Assembly: GCA_031273775.1 (NCBI GenBank)
Contig: JAISRF010000137.1
Span: forward strand, 1 to 10,891
Direction: 5' to 3'
Length of the DNA: 10,891 nucleotides
Source of the DNA: Oscillospiraceae bacterium
GTDB taxonomy: Bacteria > Bacillota > Clostridia > Oscillospirales > Acutalibacteraceae
The number at the start of each line of letters is the position of its first letter. Positions within the stretch are counted from its first letter, which is position 1. The notes beneath the pieces are model-generated. The model did not search any database and had not been told where the DNA came from. It saw only the letters and a program-made list of their open reading frames with translations. The translations under genes and the position numbers were made by a program. This document shows positions 1 to 6,292 of the stretch, piece by piece.

Positions 1-534
1 AATGCGCAAACCCTCGCCGAAACGTTGAAAATGCACAATTTCCCTTTCGCGCAGGAAACGCAGAGGTTCTTTCACATCGGGATCATCCGCCAAGCGAAGC
101 AGATTGTCATAAGTCACACGAGCCTTTTGCTCTGCCGCCATATCCTCATGCAAATCGGCGATGGGGTCGCCTTTCACGCCAAAGGTGGCTTCAAACGGTA
201 TACCGCCCGCGGAAACAGGGAAAATTCCTGTGGTGTGATCGATAAAATATTTGTCGAATCCGGATTTTTTTATTTCTTCCTCGCTAAGATTTCGCGTCAA
301 CTGATGCACCATGGCACATATCATTTCCATGTGTGCCAATTCTTCCGTGCCGATGTCAGTCAATAAGCCCTTCAATTCCTCATAAGGCATTGAATATCTT
401 TGCGATAAATACCGCAGGGACGCGCCGAGTTCGCCGTCGGGGCCGCCGTACTGCGCCATAACGATCTGCGCCATCTGCGGATTGGGATTTTTAATTTTCA
501 CGGGGTATTGAAGTTTTTTGTCATACGTCCACAT
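1..534 (-). CDS. cotJC: CotJC, manganese-catalase-like spore coat protein (3' end outside window)
   Basis: This spore coat-associated protein belongs to the ferritin-like manganese catalase superfamily. In Bacillus the CotJ proteins are made in the mother cell and deposited on the spore. The 178 visible residues cover nearly the whole protein; I estimate that about ten C-terminal residues lie beyond the left edge. Candidate di-metal ligands follow the family pattern: Glu35, an E-x-x-H pair at 65/68, Glu135, and a second E-x-x-H at 165/168. The ATG at 534-532 shares one base with the cotJB stop (TAATG), so translation is probably coupled. It is the third gene of cotJABC. Catalase-type peroxide removal is inferred from the family and not shown by the sequence. 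Confidence 0.93.
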   Translation of the reverse strand, partial: MWTYDKKLQYPVKIKNPNPQMAQIVMAQYGGPDGELGASLRYLSQRYSMPYEELKGLLTDIGTEELAHMEMICAMVHQLTRNLSEEEIKKSGFDKYFIDHTTGIFPVSAGGIPFEATFGVKGDPIADLHEDMAAEQKARVTYDNLLRLADDPDVKEPLRFLREREIVHFQRFGEGLRI

Positions 535-797
535 TATTCGTCTTCCTCCTCATATTCCCACGGCCAAGGGTCTTTGAGCCACAGGCGCGTGGGAGCGGCA
601 AAATTCAGCGGGCCGGTAAGCGGCCCGTATTTTGACTCATACTGCTGTTTCAATTCCTGTTTTTTGGCCACGTGTCCGTTCATCGCCATTTTCGCCGCGG
701 CGTCCTGCGGATGTGTATCAAGATAGAGGTGAAGCTCCCACTCTGCGAAATCCTCCACGGAGATTTTTCGCTTTAAGAGTTCCTGTTCGGTCATCAT
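534..797 (-). CDS. cotJB: CotJB, spore coat protein
   Basis: A CotJB family protein of 87 residues, the usual size. The N-terminal half carries the typical helix with F-A-E-W-E-L-H-L-Y-L-D-T-H-P (about residues 17-30), followed by a middle section rich in Lys, Gln and Tyr. The C-terminus is rich in Trp and Pro and ends in a strongly acidic tail. In Bacillus it is needed with CotJA and CotJC for coat assembly; its biochemical role is unknown. The start overlaps the cotJA stop in an ATGA arrangement (797-794), and a GGGGG tract inside cotJA can serve as its ribosome binding site. A second ATG follows at once (794-792), so either Met could be used. Confidence 0.92.
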   Translation of the reverse strand: MMTEQELLKRKISVEDFAEWELHLYLDTHPQDAAAKMAMNGHVAKKQELKQQYESKYGPLTGPLNFAAPTRLWLKDPWPWEYEEEDE

Positions 798-982
798 ACA
801 CTAAACCCCCGTTCACCGTAAAACGGCTGATTCAGTTCCGGGAATAACGTTCCGTTTTGGTAGGCTTCTTCCGGCTGGTAACCGGCGGAATACTGCTGAT
901 AAGGCACATAGGCCATAGCCGGCGGCGTCGCTGACGGGAAGAGAGTTTTCGCGCTCGTGTTTGCAACAATTTGTTCATCCAT
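794..982 (-). CDS. cotJA: CotJA, spore coat-associated protein
   Basis: First gene of the minus-strand cotJ operon: a 62-residue protein of the spore coat-associated JA family. The family signature is clear: an A-Y-V-P-Y-Q segment at about residues 24-29, then Y-Q-P-E-E-A and the G-T-L-F-P-E-L-N-Q-P-F block near the C-terminus. There is no signal peptide or membrane segment. Upstream of the ATG lies GAAAGGAAAGG, a good Shine-Dalgarno region. An alternative upstream start in another frame gives a protein unlike any coat protein and was not used. Expression in the mother cell under sporulation sigma factors is inferred from the Bacillus cotJ operon. Confidence 0.92.
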   Translation of the reverse strand: MDEQIVANTSAKTLFPSATPPAMAYVPYQQYSAGYQPEEAYQNGTLFPELNQPFYGERGFSV

Positions 983-1036
983 TTTTTTAATCGGCCTTTC
1001 CTTTCAATATGAATTTTCAGATATGATTTGTCCAAT

Positions 1037-1046
1037 CCATCATATG
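1037..1046 (-). promoter_or_regulatory. Possible sporulation (SigE/SigK-type) -10 element for cotJABC
   Basis: On the minus strand CATATGATGG lies about 55 bases upstream of the cotJA ATG. It resembles the CATA-rich -10 element of mother-cell sigma factors. A CAC triplet about 15 bases further upstream could be a SigK-like -35, but the spacing is short, and no good SigE -35 is present. This is a motif match by eye supported mainly by position. Confidence 0.25.
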
Positions 1047-1082
1047 CCGAAACCGGTTAAAGTGAAACAAACTGGGTGAGGT

Positions 1083-1140
1083 AAAGCTTACTCCAAGCCG
1101 TGAGAAATGTTTTTCACCGCGCGGAGTTAGCTTTTTATTT
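1083..1140 (+). terminator. Strong terminator-like hairpin between divergent operons
   Basis: Positions 1083-1094 (AAAGCTTACTCC) pair with 1123-1134 (GGAGTTAGCTTT) with a single internal T-T mismatch. Inside, GTGA at 1100-1103 pairs with TCAC at 1114-1117. On the plus strand the hairpin runs into TTTTTATTT, the form of an intrinsic terminator. No plus-strand gene precedes it in the window, so it either ends an unannotated short transcript, blocks antisense read-through from the cotJ region, or is a leftover of a lost gene. Confidence 0.55.
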
Positions 1141-1162
1141 GCGCCATTCTGAGCCCTAATGT

Positions 1163-1240
1163 CTAACGCGCTCTGCGGAGCGCAATTGAGAATTGAGAGT
1201 TGAGAATTATTGTTTTTTCATTGGCGTTTTACGCCAATAA
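1163..1240. repeat. Intergenic MITE-like repeat, copy 1
   Basis: About 78 bp shared with a second copy at 1302-1373. It has three parts: a hairpin with GCGCTC (1168-1173) paired to GAGCGC (1178-1183) around a TGCG loop; a heptad tract of the GAGAATT/GAGAGTT type; and a second perfect hairpin, ATTGGCG (1220-1226) with CGCCAAT (1232-1238). This copy has one more heptad than copy 2. Neither copy codes for a transposase. Confidence 0.85.
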
Positions 1241-1301
1241 AATACTAAAATCTAACATAGGACATCCTCTCTGTTACATATTCTTTACTAACCGCAAACC
1301 G

Positions 1302-1373
1302 CTAACGCGCTCTGCGGAGCGCAATTGAGAGTTGAGAATTATTGTTTTTTTTTATTGACGTTTTACGCCAATA
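1302..1373. repeat. Intergenic MITE-like repeat, copy 2
   Basis: Second copy of the repeat at 1163-1240 in the same orientation. The GCGCTC-TGCG-GAGCGC hairpin is identical (1307-1322). The heptad tract is one unit shorter, the poly-T tract is longer, and the distal hairpin carries a mismatch (TTGACG against CGCCAA). It ends about 40 bases before yqfC and so lies in that gene's 5' region. Confidence 0.85.
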
Positions 1374-1390
1374 AGCTACCAATAAGCTAC
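1369..1390. repeat. 11-bp tandem duplication before yqfC
   Basis: CAATAAGCTAC occurs twice in perfect tandem (1369-1379 and 1380-1390). It begins inside the end of repeat copy 2 and abuts the AAAGGG that probably serves as the yqfC ribosome binding site. Confidence 0.8.
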
Positions 1391-1412
1391 TAAAGGGCGT
1401 GAACAACCAACC

Positions 1413-1706
1413 ATGTCCGACAAAAACAAACAGCGCCGCGGCTTCCGGGAAGGGCTGACGGCTTTAACCGGCGCGATGGAAATGCCCATGGAGGCCTTTT
1501 CACGCAATGCGAAAATTGAACTGCTTTCCAATCGTGAGGCAACCGTAGACGGATGCCGAGGCGTGCTGGAATATTCCGGCGAACAAATTCGCCTGAATAT
1601 CGGCCATATTACCGTTCAGTTTTCGGGGCGGAATTTAGAATTGCGCTCGCTGAACGAACACGAGGCCATCATTACCGGGTTTATTGTGACCATTGATTTT
1701 GGCTGA
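1413..1706 (+). CDS. yqfC: Sporulation protein YqfC (YabP/YqfC family)
   Basis: A 97-residue protein of the YabP/YqfC family, found in spore formers and belonging to the mother-cell SigE regulon in Bacillus. The N-terminus is basic and glutamine-rich, followed by a short helix (M-E-M-P-M-E-A-F). The beta-rich core contains the family phrases L-S-N-R-E, G-V-L-E-Y-S and I-I-T-G-F-I near the end. There is no membrane segment. The ATG is preceded by AAAGGG at 1392-1397, with a rather long spacing of about 15 bases. It lies 33 bases before yqfD, the usual pairing. Its molecular role is not known; with YqfD it is needed for efficient sporulation in Bacillus. Confidence 0.93.
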   Translation: MSDKNKQRRGFREGLTALTGAMEMPMEAFSRNAKIELLSNREATVDGCRGVLEYSGEQIRLNIGHITVQFSGRNLELRSLNEHEAIITGFIVTIDFG

Positions 1707-1739
1707 TGCTTCGCGCGAGTTGAAAATAGGAGAAAACTA

Positions 1740-2924
1740 ATGTTAATACTCTGGCTTTACCGCCGCATTCTCGGGTATGTACGTTTTACCGCGAACGGGG
1801 GATTTTCGGAACGGTTTTTGAACCTGTGCGCGCGCGGCGGGATTACCGTTTTCGGCGCGCGGCGGACCTCTGATGGCCTTTGTGCCTGCTGCATGGCTCG
1901 GGACTACAAAAAACTTCGCCCGGCAAAACGAAAAACCGGTGTGAAGCTTCGTGTGTGTGGGCGGTGTGGGCTGCCCTTCTTCACCCGCCGCTACCGCGGA
2001 CGGATCGGCTTTGCAGCGGGCTTTTTGCTTTGTTCCGCGCTGGTCTGGTTTTTGTCCCTGCACATTTGGAGCATTGAAATCCACGGCAATACGCGCGTGT
2101 CATCCAACGAAATAACCGGGGTGCTCCGGGAACTCGGTTTTGAAGAGGGCGTGATTTCCTCCAAAGTGGACGTTGCCACCTTGCGTCAACAGTTTTTGCT
2201 GAAAATGCCTCAGCTTTCGTGGGCGGCGGTGAACATTGAAGGCTGCCGCGCGGTAGTGGATGTACGGGAGGCTCTTTCGCCTCCCGATTCTGAAGGTGAG
2301 ACCATTCCCATGAACATAAAAGCCGCCCGCGACGGACGGATTATTTCCATGGATGTATTAAACGGAACAGCCGCCGCGTACCCGGGAGACGCGGTGATCA
2401 AGGGCGATTTGCTCATTTCCGGGTCAATACAATACAAAACCGGACAGACCGGGTATGTCCACGCAAAAGGTACGGTGACAGCGGAAACGGAGCGCAGTTT
2501 TACCGTGGCAAAATCTTATGTTCAGCAAGTCACCACCCGCACGGGAAAAACGCACACGCGGCGGGTATTTACTTTTTTGAACCTGAAGATCCCGCTTTAT
2601 TTGGGCAGTATTAAGGTACCGGTAGAACGCGAAATCGCGGAACACAGCGTCGTAATCGGCGGGGTAAATCTACCCGTAAACTTGACAACCGCCATTTTTT
2701 ATGAAACCCAGACCCAGGCTGTAACCTTTGATGAAGTTGCCGTCACCGCGCAAGCTCGAGAGGAAATCTCAGAGTGGGAAGAATACGAATTAGATGGAGC
2801 GGAAGTCGTTTCCCGCGAGGAAATCGTCGAGTCGACAGAAAAAGGCGTCAAAATTACCATAAAAACCATTTGCAGAGAGAATATTGCTGTGGAAGAATTG
2901 ATCTTGACTAATGGCGGAGTTTGA
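1740..2924 (+). CDS. yqfD: Sporulation membrane protein YqfD
   Basis: A YqfD family protein of 394 residues, the usual length. A basic N-terminal cytoplasmic region of about 87 residues contains several cysteines, including C-G-R-C at 73-76. It is followed by one transmembrane helix at about 88-109 and a conserved W-S-I-E-I-H-G-N motif (110-117). The remaining roughly 280 residues form an extracytoplasmic beta-rich part, starting with a POTRA/FtsQ-like section (N-E-I-T-G-V-L...). The ATG has a well-placed AGGAG at 1728-1732. In Bacillus it is a SigE-controlled sporulation gene that acts at the outer forespore membrane during engulfment. The POTRA comparison is my inference from the order of helix and strands. 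Confidence 0.95.
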   Translation: MLILWLYRRILGYVRFTANGGFSERFLNLCARGGITVFGARRTSDGLCACCMARDYKKLRPAKRKTGVKLRVCGRCGLPFFTRRYRGRIGFAAGFLLCSALVWFLSLHIWSIEIHGNTRVSSNEITGVLRELGFEEGVISSKVDVATLRQQFLLKMPQLSWAAVNIEGCRAVVDVREALSPPDSEGETIPMNIKAARDGRIISMDVLNGTAAAYPGDAVIKGDLLISGSIQYKTGQTGYVHAKGTVTAETERSFTVAKSYVQQVTTRTGKTHTRRVFTFLNLKIPLYLGSIKVPVEREIAEHSVVIGGVNLPVNLTTAIFYETQTQAVTFDEVAVTAQAREEISEWEEYELDGAEVVSREEIVESTEKGVKITIKTICRENIAVEELILTNGGV

Positions 2925-3014
2925 GGTAAAATTATATGGAAAGATAATCAAATTGATACTTATGATTTTTAATAGTTGTCAATATAATATAAAAAATAAA
3001 GGAAAATATCCGAT
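2925..3014 (+). promoter_or_regulatory. AT-rich gap with a possible -10 box before phoH
   Basis: This 90-base gap is much richer in A and T than its neighbours. It contains TATAAT at 2983-2988 and TTGATA at 2953-2958, but the 24-base spacing is too long for a normal sigma-A promoter. AAAGGAAAA at 2998-3006 is the phoH ribosome binding site. A separate vegetative promoter for phoH onward would make sense, since yqfCD are sporulation genes, but this is weakly supported. Confidence 0.3.
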
Positions 3015-3971
3015 TTGTTTGAGCAGACCGTAAATATCGACCGCATGGAGCAGGCGGTGGGCTTGTTTGGGAGTTTTGATGAGAACATTAAACTCATCGA
3101 AAAACACTATTCTGTTACCGTGAATATGCGCGGCAGCGAACTTAAAATATCCGGAGAACCGGAAAATGTCGTGTGGGCAACTCGGGCGGTCAATGCGTTG
3201 CTTCTCATGTTAAACCGCGGCGAAACCCTGAACGAACAAACCATCCGCTATGTGTTTTCGCTTGTGGCGGAAGGGGACGAGCAGGGCGCTGCCTTACTTG
3301 CCGACAACGACTGCATTTGCATCACCTCTAAAGGCAGACCGGTAAAGCCTAAAACGCTTGGGCAGAAAAAATATACGGAAGCCATTTCTGATAATACCGT
3401 CACTTTGGGGGTAGGTCCCGCGGGCACCGGCAAGACGTATTTAGCGGTGGCTATGGCGGTCATGACGTTCCGCGCGCGGCAGGTAAACCGGATTATTCTA
3501 ACACGCCCCGCCGTGGAGGCAGGCGAAAAGTTAGGCTTTTTGCCCGGTGATCTGCAGCACAAGGTAGACCCGTATTTACGTCCGCTGTACGACGCGCTGT
3601 TCGACATGCTCGGAGCGGAAAATTTCCAGCGGTATCAAGAACGCGGGAATATTGAAGTCGCGCCGCTGGCTTATATGCGCGGGCGTACACTGGACGACAG
3701 CTTTATTATTTTGGACGAGGCACAAAATACCACCAACGAACAAATGAAAATGTTCCTGACCCGTTTGGGGTTCGGTTCGAAGATGGTGGTCACCGGCGAT
3801 ATAACTCAGATAGATTTACCGGAGGGTAAGCGTTCCGGTCTCGCCGATGTAATCGGCATTCTGAAAAATATCGATGATATTGCCATCGTCCGCTTTACTG
3901 ACAAAGACGTGGTTCGCCACCGGTTGGTTCAAGATATTGTCCGTGCATACGAAGCGAATAAAAGACATTAG
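3015..3971 (+). CDS. phoH: PhoH family ATPase (YbeZ type)
   Basis: A PhoH-like protein of 318 residues, the normal size. It has an N-terminal KH-like domain of about 100 residues and then a P-loop ATPase domain related to superfamily 1 helicases. Walker A is G-P-A-G-T-G-K-T at 134-141, Walker B is F-I-I-L-D-E-A-Q-N with Asp234 and Glu235, and a sensor-like V-T-G-D-I-T-Q stretch follows. The predicted start is TTG at 3015, preceded by AAAGGAAAA; the first in-frame ATG is ten codons later and would cut into the conserved start. PhoH and YbeY are functionally linked in RNA processing and ribosome quality control, and ybeY follows here. Confidence 0.95.
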   Translation: MFEQTVNIDRMEQAVGLFGSFDENIKLIEKHYSVTVNMRGSELKISGEPENVVWATRAVNALLLMLNRGETLNEQTIRYVFSLVAEGDEQGAALLADNDCICITSKGRPVKPKTLGQKKYTEAISDNTVTLGVGPAGTGKTYLAVAMAVMTFRARQVNRIILTRPAVEAGEKLGFLPGDLQHKVDPYLRPLYDALFDMLGAENFQRYQERGNIEVAPLAYMRGRTLDDSFIILDEAQNTTNEQMKMFLTRLGFGSKMVVTGDITQIDLPEGKRSGLADVIGILKNIDDIAIVRFTDKDVVRHRLVQDIVRAYEANKRH

Positions 3972-3995
3972 ACTTTGGAGCTTGGGGCGTACATT

Positions 3996-4017
3996 CCGGG
4001 AATTTATTTCCGGTTTT
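3996..4017 (+). terminator. Weak terminator-like hairpin between phoH and ybeY
   Basis: CCGGGAA (3996-4002) pairs with TTTCCGG (4007-4013), with one G-T pair and a four-base loop, and is followed by TTTTCT. The stem is only 7 bp and the T tract is short, so termination would be partial. It lies where yqfF/pgpH is commonly found in related genomes. Confidence 0.4.
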
Positions 4018-4080
4018 CTAAAATCTTTCCAACATCTAAATTCTATTATCTAATATTAAAATTATGAAAGGGTTATACAA

Positions 4081-4587
4081 ATGGACAAGCTGAAAGTCAT
4101 CATCCAAAATCATCAAATGGAGTTTAAAATTCCCACTGGAATCCGAATGCTTGTAAGGCGTTGCTGCCACGCCATACTGCTTGAAACAGAATTTGAAGGT
4201 TCGGCGGAGGTTGGCGTTACCTTTGCGGACGATGCCCAAATTGCGCAACTGAACGCCAAGCACCGCGGCATTAACGCTCCGACCGATGTACTGTCTTTTC
4301 CCTTGTGTCAAGACGGAAATTATGACGTGAACCCGGAAACCGGCGCAAAGCAGTTAGGCGATGTGGTAATTTCCGTGCCGAGAGCCGTCAAGCAGGCATC
4401 GGAATACGGGCATCCGCTTCAACGGGAGATCGGGTATCTGACCGCGCATGGTATTTTGCATCTGCTGGGCTACGACCACGTGGACAACGGGTTGGAAACC
4501 GTGCGTATGCGAGAAAAAGAAGAAAAGGTTCTTACCGAACTTGGCTATCCGCGATCGGGAAGTTACGTTTTGGAAGTGGACAACTGA
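4081..4587 (+). CDS. ybeY: Endoribonuclease YbeY (rRNA maturation factor)
   Basis: YbeY is a zinc-dependent endoribonuclease involved in 16S rRNA 3' end processing and 70S ribosome quality control. The protein has 168 residues, normal for the family. The signature H-G-I-L-H-L-L-G-Y-D-H is at 123-133, giving three metal-binding histidines (123, 127 and 133). Upstream it carries the conserved N-x-x-H-R-G...P-T-D-V-L-S-F-P segment (58-74) and L-G-D-V-V-I-S (92-98). The ATG is preceded by AAAGGG at 4067-4072 with good spacing. It follows phoH, its usual partner. Confidence 0.97.
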   Translation: MDKLKVIIQNHQMEFKIPTGIRMLVRRCCHAILLETEFEGSAEVGVTFADDAQIAQLNAKHRGINAPTDVLSFPLCQDGNYDVNPETGAKQLGDVVISVPRAVKQASEYGHPLQREIGYLTAHGILHLLGYDHVDNGLETVRMREKEEKVLTELGYPRSGSYVLEVDN

Positions 4588-4592
4588 ATTTG

Positions 4593-4670
4593 GTTAATAG
4601 TTAATCGTTAATAGTTAATCGTTATTTATCGGTAACTTTTGGCTGTTCACTGTTGATTATTGACTGCAAA
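4593..4670. repeat. Heptad tandem-repeat tract between ybeY and dgkA
   Basis: GTTAATA and GTTAATC alternate as a perfect 7-bp array from 4593 to 4620, with a decaying further unit to about 4627. After a short break a more degenerate heptad series follows at 4643-4670 (CTGTTCA, CTGTTGA, TTATTGA, CTGCAAA). The last unit runs into the AAAAGGGG that serves as the dgkA ribosome binding site. The 7-bp period matches the other arrays in this window although the unit sequence differs. Confidence 0.85.
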
Positions 4671-4682
4671 AGGGGCTTTTGA

Positions 4683-5129
4683 TTGAAGTTTCTGCGCAGT
4701 TTTACTTATGCGGCAAGAGGAATCGCAGAAAGCGTCAGAACCGGGCGCAACCTGCGGTTTCAGATTGTTGCGACCGTCTATGTGTTCCTGCTGGCGCCGC
4801 ACTTTCTGCAAAGCCGCGAGGAATGGGCGATTTTGTGCGTGGTGGTTGCGCTTGTTTTGGCGGGAGAGCTGTTCAACACCGCGCTGGAACGTCTGACCGA
4901 CCACACCGCCCACGGCTTTTCCATGCTGGCTCGCGCCGCGAAAGACGCCGCCGCCGGGGCTGTGCTGGTGGCATCCTTGTTTGCCGTGGCGGTGGGTGTA
5001 CTGTTGCTGAGCCGCGCTGAAGGGTGGCAGGCGTTTTTGCGCTTTTGCGCAAATTTTCCCTTGTATCCGGCGGCGCTGATTGTACTTCTGGTACCGTCGT
5101 GGATTTTTGTGTTCATGCCGAAGAAATGA
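4683..5129 (+). CDS. dgkA: Diacylglycerol/undecaprenol kinase family membrane protein
   Basis: An integral membrane lipid kinase of the prokaryotic DgkA family. In Gram-positive bacteria this type mostly phosphorylates undecaprenol, feeding the lipid carrier for the cell wall. The 148 residues contain the core signature E-L-F-N-T-A-L-E (62-69) followed by Asp73, and A-K-D-A-A-A-G-A (86-93). There are about four hydrophobic segments, near 28-41, 47-62, 92-110 and 128-143. It is slightly longer than the typical 120-130 residues because of an extra C-terminal helix. The start is TTG at 4683 with AAAAGGGG about 8 bases upstream. Its position between ybeY and era is standard. Substrate (undecaprenol or diacylglycerol) cannot be read from the sequence. 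Confidence 0.9.
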   Translation: MKFLRSFTYAARGIAESVRTGRNLRFQIVATVYVFLLAPHFLQSREEWAILCVVVALVLAGELFNTALERLTDHTAHGFSMLARAAKDAAAGAVLVASLFAVAVGVLLLSRAEGWQAFLRFCANFPLYPAALIVLLVPSWIFVFMPKK

Positions 5130-5155
5130 ATTTTTAAGCAAGTGGGTAAAACATA

Positions 5156-6070
5156 TTGAATCAACCCGAAACCAAAACCGCCTTTATATCCTTGGCAGGA
5201 CGTCCCAACGTGGGCAAGTCCTCGCTTTTGAACGCGCTGCTGGGCGTGAAGGTCTCCATGGTCAGCGCAAAACCGCAAACCACCCGAACCCGGATAACAG
5301 GAGTGCTGACCGAAGACGGCGCACAGCTCGTTTTTACGGACACTCCCGGCGTTCACAGTCCCAGAACCGTGTTGGGCGAGCATATGGTACGCGCCGCTAA
5401 AGAAGGCATCAAGGACGCGGACGTTTGTGTGCTGGTTACTGACGCCGCGTTTTTGCCCGGTGAAATCGAAAAAGGTATGATTGAAGGCTTTAAAAAAGGC
5501 GCCGGCCAATATATTCTCGCGCTCAACAAGATTGATTTGATTGGTGATAAAGCCGAATTGCTCACGAAAATCGGCGCGTATACCGAGCTGTTCCTTTTTA
5601 ATTCGGTTTTTCTTATCTCCTGCAAAACCGGAGATGGCGTAAGCGGGCTGAAAACAGAGCTTTTGTCGCTGGCTCTCCCCTCCTCTCACTTTTTTGCGGC
5701 CGACACGTTAACCGACCAGCCCGAACGTGTTCTGGCGGCGGAAATAATCCGGGAAAAGCAATTGCAAAATTTGGACAAAGAAATTCCGCATGGCATTGCG
5801 GTGACGGTTGAGACATTTAAGGAACGGACGGCAAAAGACGGTCAAATTCTGGAAATTGACGCCATTATTTTTTGCGAGAAGGAAAGCCACAAGGGTATCA
5901 TCATCGGTAAAAACGGAGCCGCGTTAAAGCGTACCGCCACCGCCGCCCGCCTTGATTTAGAGCGGTTTTTCTCTTGTAAGGTAAACTTGCGCTGCTGGGT
6001 CAAGGTTAAAGAGGACTGGCGGAACCGTCAGGGAATCATTCACAATTTTGGATTGGATTTACATTCATAA
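5156..6070 (+). CDS. era: GTPase Era
   Basis: Era is an essential-type GTPase that binds the 3' end of 16S rRNA and assists 30S subunit assembly. The 304 residues show the full set of G motifs: G1 G-R-P-N-V-G-K-S (15-22), the T-T-R-T-R switch I region (42-46), G3 D-T-P-G (62-65), G4 N-K-I-D (124-127) and G5 S-C-K-T-G (155-159, with Cys where Ala is usual). A C-terminal KH domain carries G-K-N-G at 251-254. The start is TTG at 5156 with a modest AGTGGG about 10 bases upstream; the next in-frame Met is beyond G1, so the TTG is well supported. Confidence 0.97.
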   Translation: MNQPETKTAFISLAGRPNVGKSSLLNALLGVKVSMVSAKPQTTRTRITGVLTEDGAQLVFTDTPGVHSPRTVLGEHMVRAAKEGIKDADVCVLVTDAAFLPGEIEKGMIEGFKKGAGQYILALNKIDLIGDKAELLTKIGAYTELFLFNSVFLISCKTGDGVSGLKTELLSLALPSSHFFAADTLTDQPERVLAAEIIREKQLQNLDKEIPHGIAVTVETFKERTAKDGQILEIDAIIFCEKESHKGIIIGKNGAALKRTATAARLDLERFFSCKVNLRCWVKVKEDWRNRQGIIHNFGLDLHS

Positions 6071-6073
6071 TCC

Positions 6074-6119
6074 TCCCGATTCCGCGCACGTTAAAATTAG
6101 AACGATATGCGCGGAGGGA
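6074..6119 (+). promoter_or_regulatory. Hairpin that buries the yqzL ribosome binding site
   Basis: Positions 6081-6092 (TCCGCGCACGTT) pair with AACG (6101-6104) and TGCGCGGA (6108-6115), leaving an ATA bulge and an AAAATTAG loop. TCCC (6074-6077) can also pair with GGGA (6116-6119). The Shine-Dalgarno sequence GGAGGG (6113-6118) of the next gene is entirely within the stem. No T tract follows, so this is not a terminator. Translational control is inferred from the pairing only. Confidence 0.5.
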
Positions 6120-6124
6120 CAAAA

Positions 6125-6292
6125 ATGTTGGATTACCGAACGGCGTGGAAACAGTTTGAAAAAACCGGAAAAATTAAGTTTTATTTAAAATATCGGGCGT
6201 TACTGGACACGGAAACAGCCGGAGAATTGGGCGGTGAATACGGCCTTGCTCATCAACACAACCGGGCTTGTGGTACGCGAGCGCAGAATTAA
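6125..6292 (+). CDS. yqzL: YqzL-like small protein
   Basis: A short gene between era and recO encoding 55 residues. The start M-L-D-Y...A-W-K-Q-F-E-K-T-G-K-I-K-F-Y-L matches the YqzL family, small Firmicutes proteins of about 45-50 residues encoded at this same place. The ATG at 6125 lies 7 bases after a strong GGAGGG. An upstream in-frame ATG at 6107 would place that ribosome binding site inside the gene and was rejected. The last 59 bases overlap recO, and the C-terminal residues encoded there look unconserved, so the family core is the first 35 or so residues. Function is unknown. Confidence 0.75.
   Translation: MLDYRTAWKQFEKTGKIKFYLKYRALLDTETAGELGGEYGLAHQHNRACGTRAQN

Noticed and set aside
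25..366. Plus-strand open frame opposite cotJC
   Set aside because: It lies wholly antisense to a clearly conserved CotJC sequence, and its translation shows no recognisable domain.
1163..1390. Possible CRISPR array from the repeated sequence before yqfC
   Set aside because: There are only two long copies with internal hairpins and no regular repeat-spacer spacing, and no cas genes are present.
2953..2988. Sigma-A promoter TTGATA/TATAAT before phoH
   Set aside because: The two boxes are 24 bases apart, too far for a standard promoter, so this is listed only as a low-confidence region.
4778..5689. Long minus-strand open frame (303 codons) across dgkA and era
   Set aside because: It is antisense to two well-conserved genes. 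Its low-complexity translation, rich in Gly, Ala, Lys and Arg, looks like a shadow of GC-biased codons.
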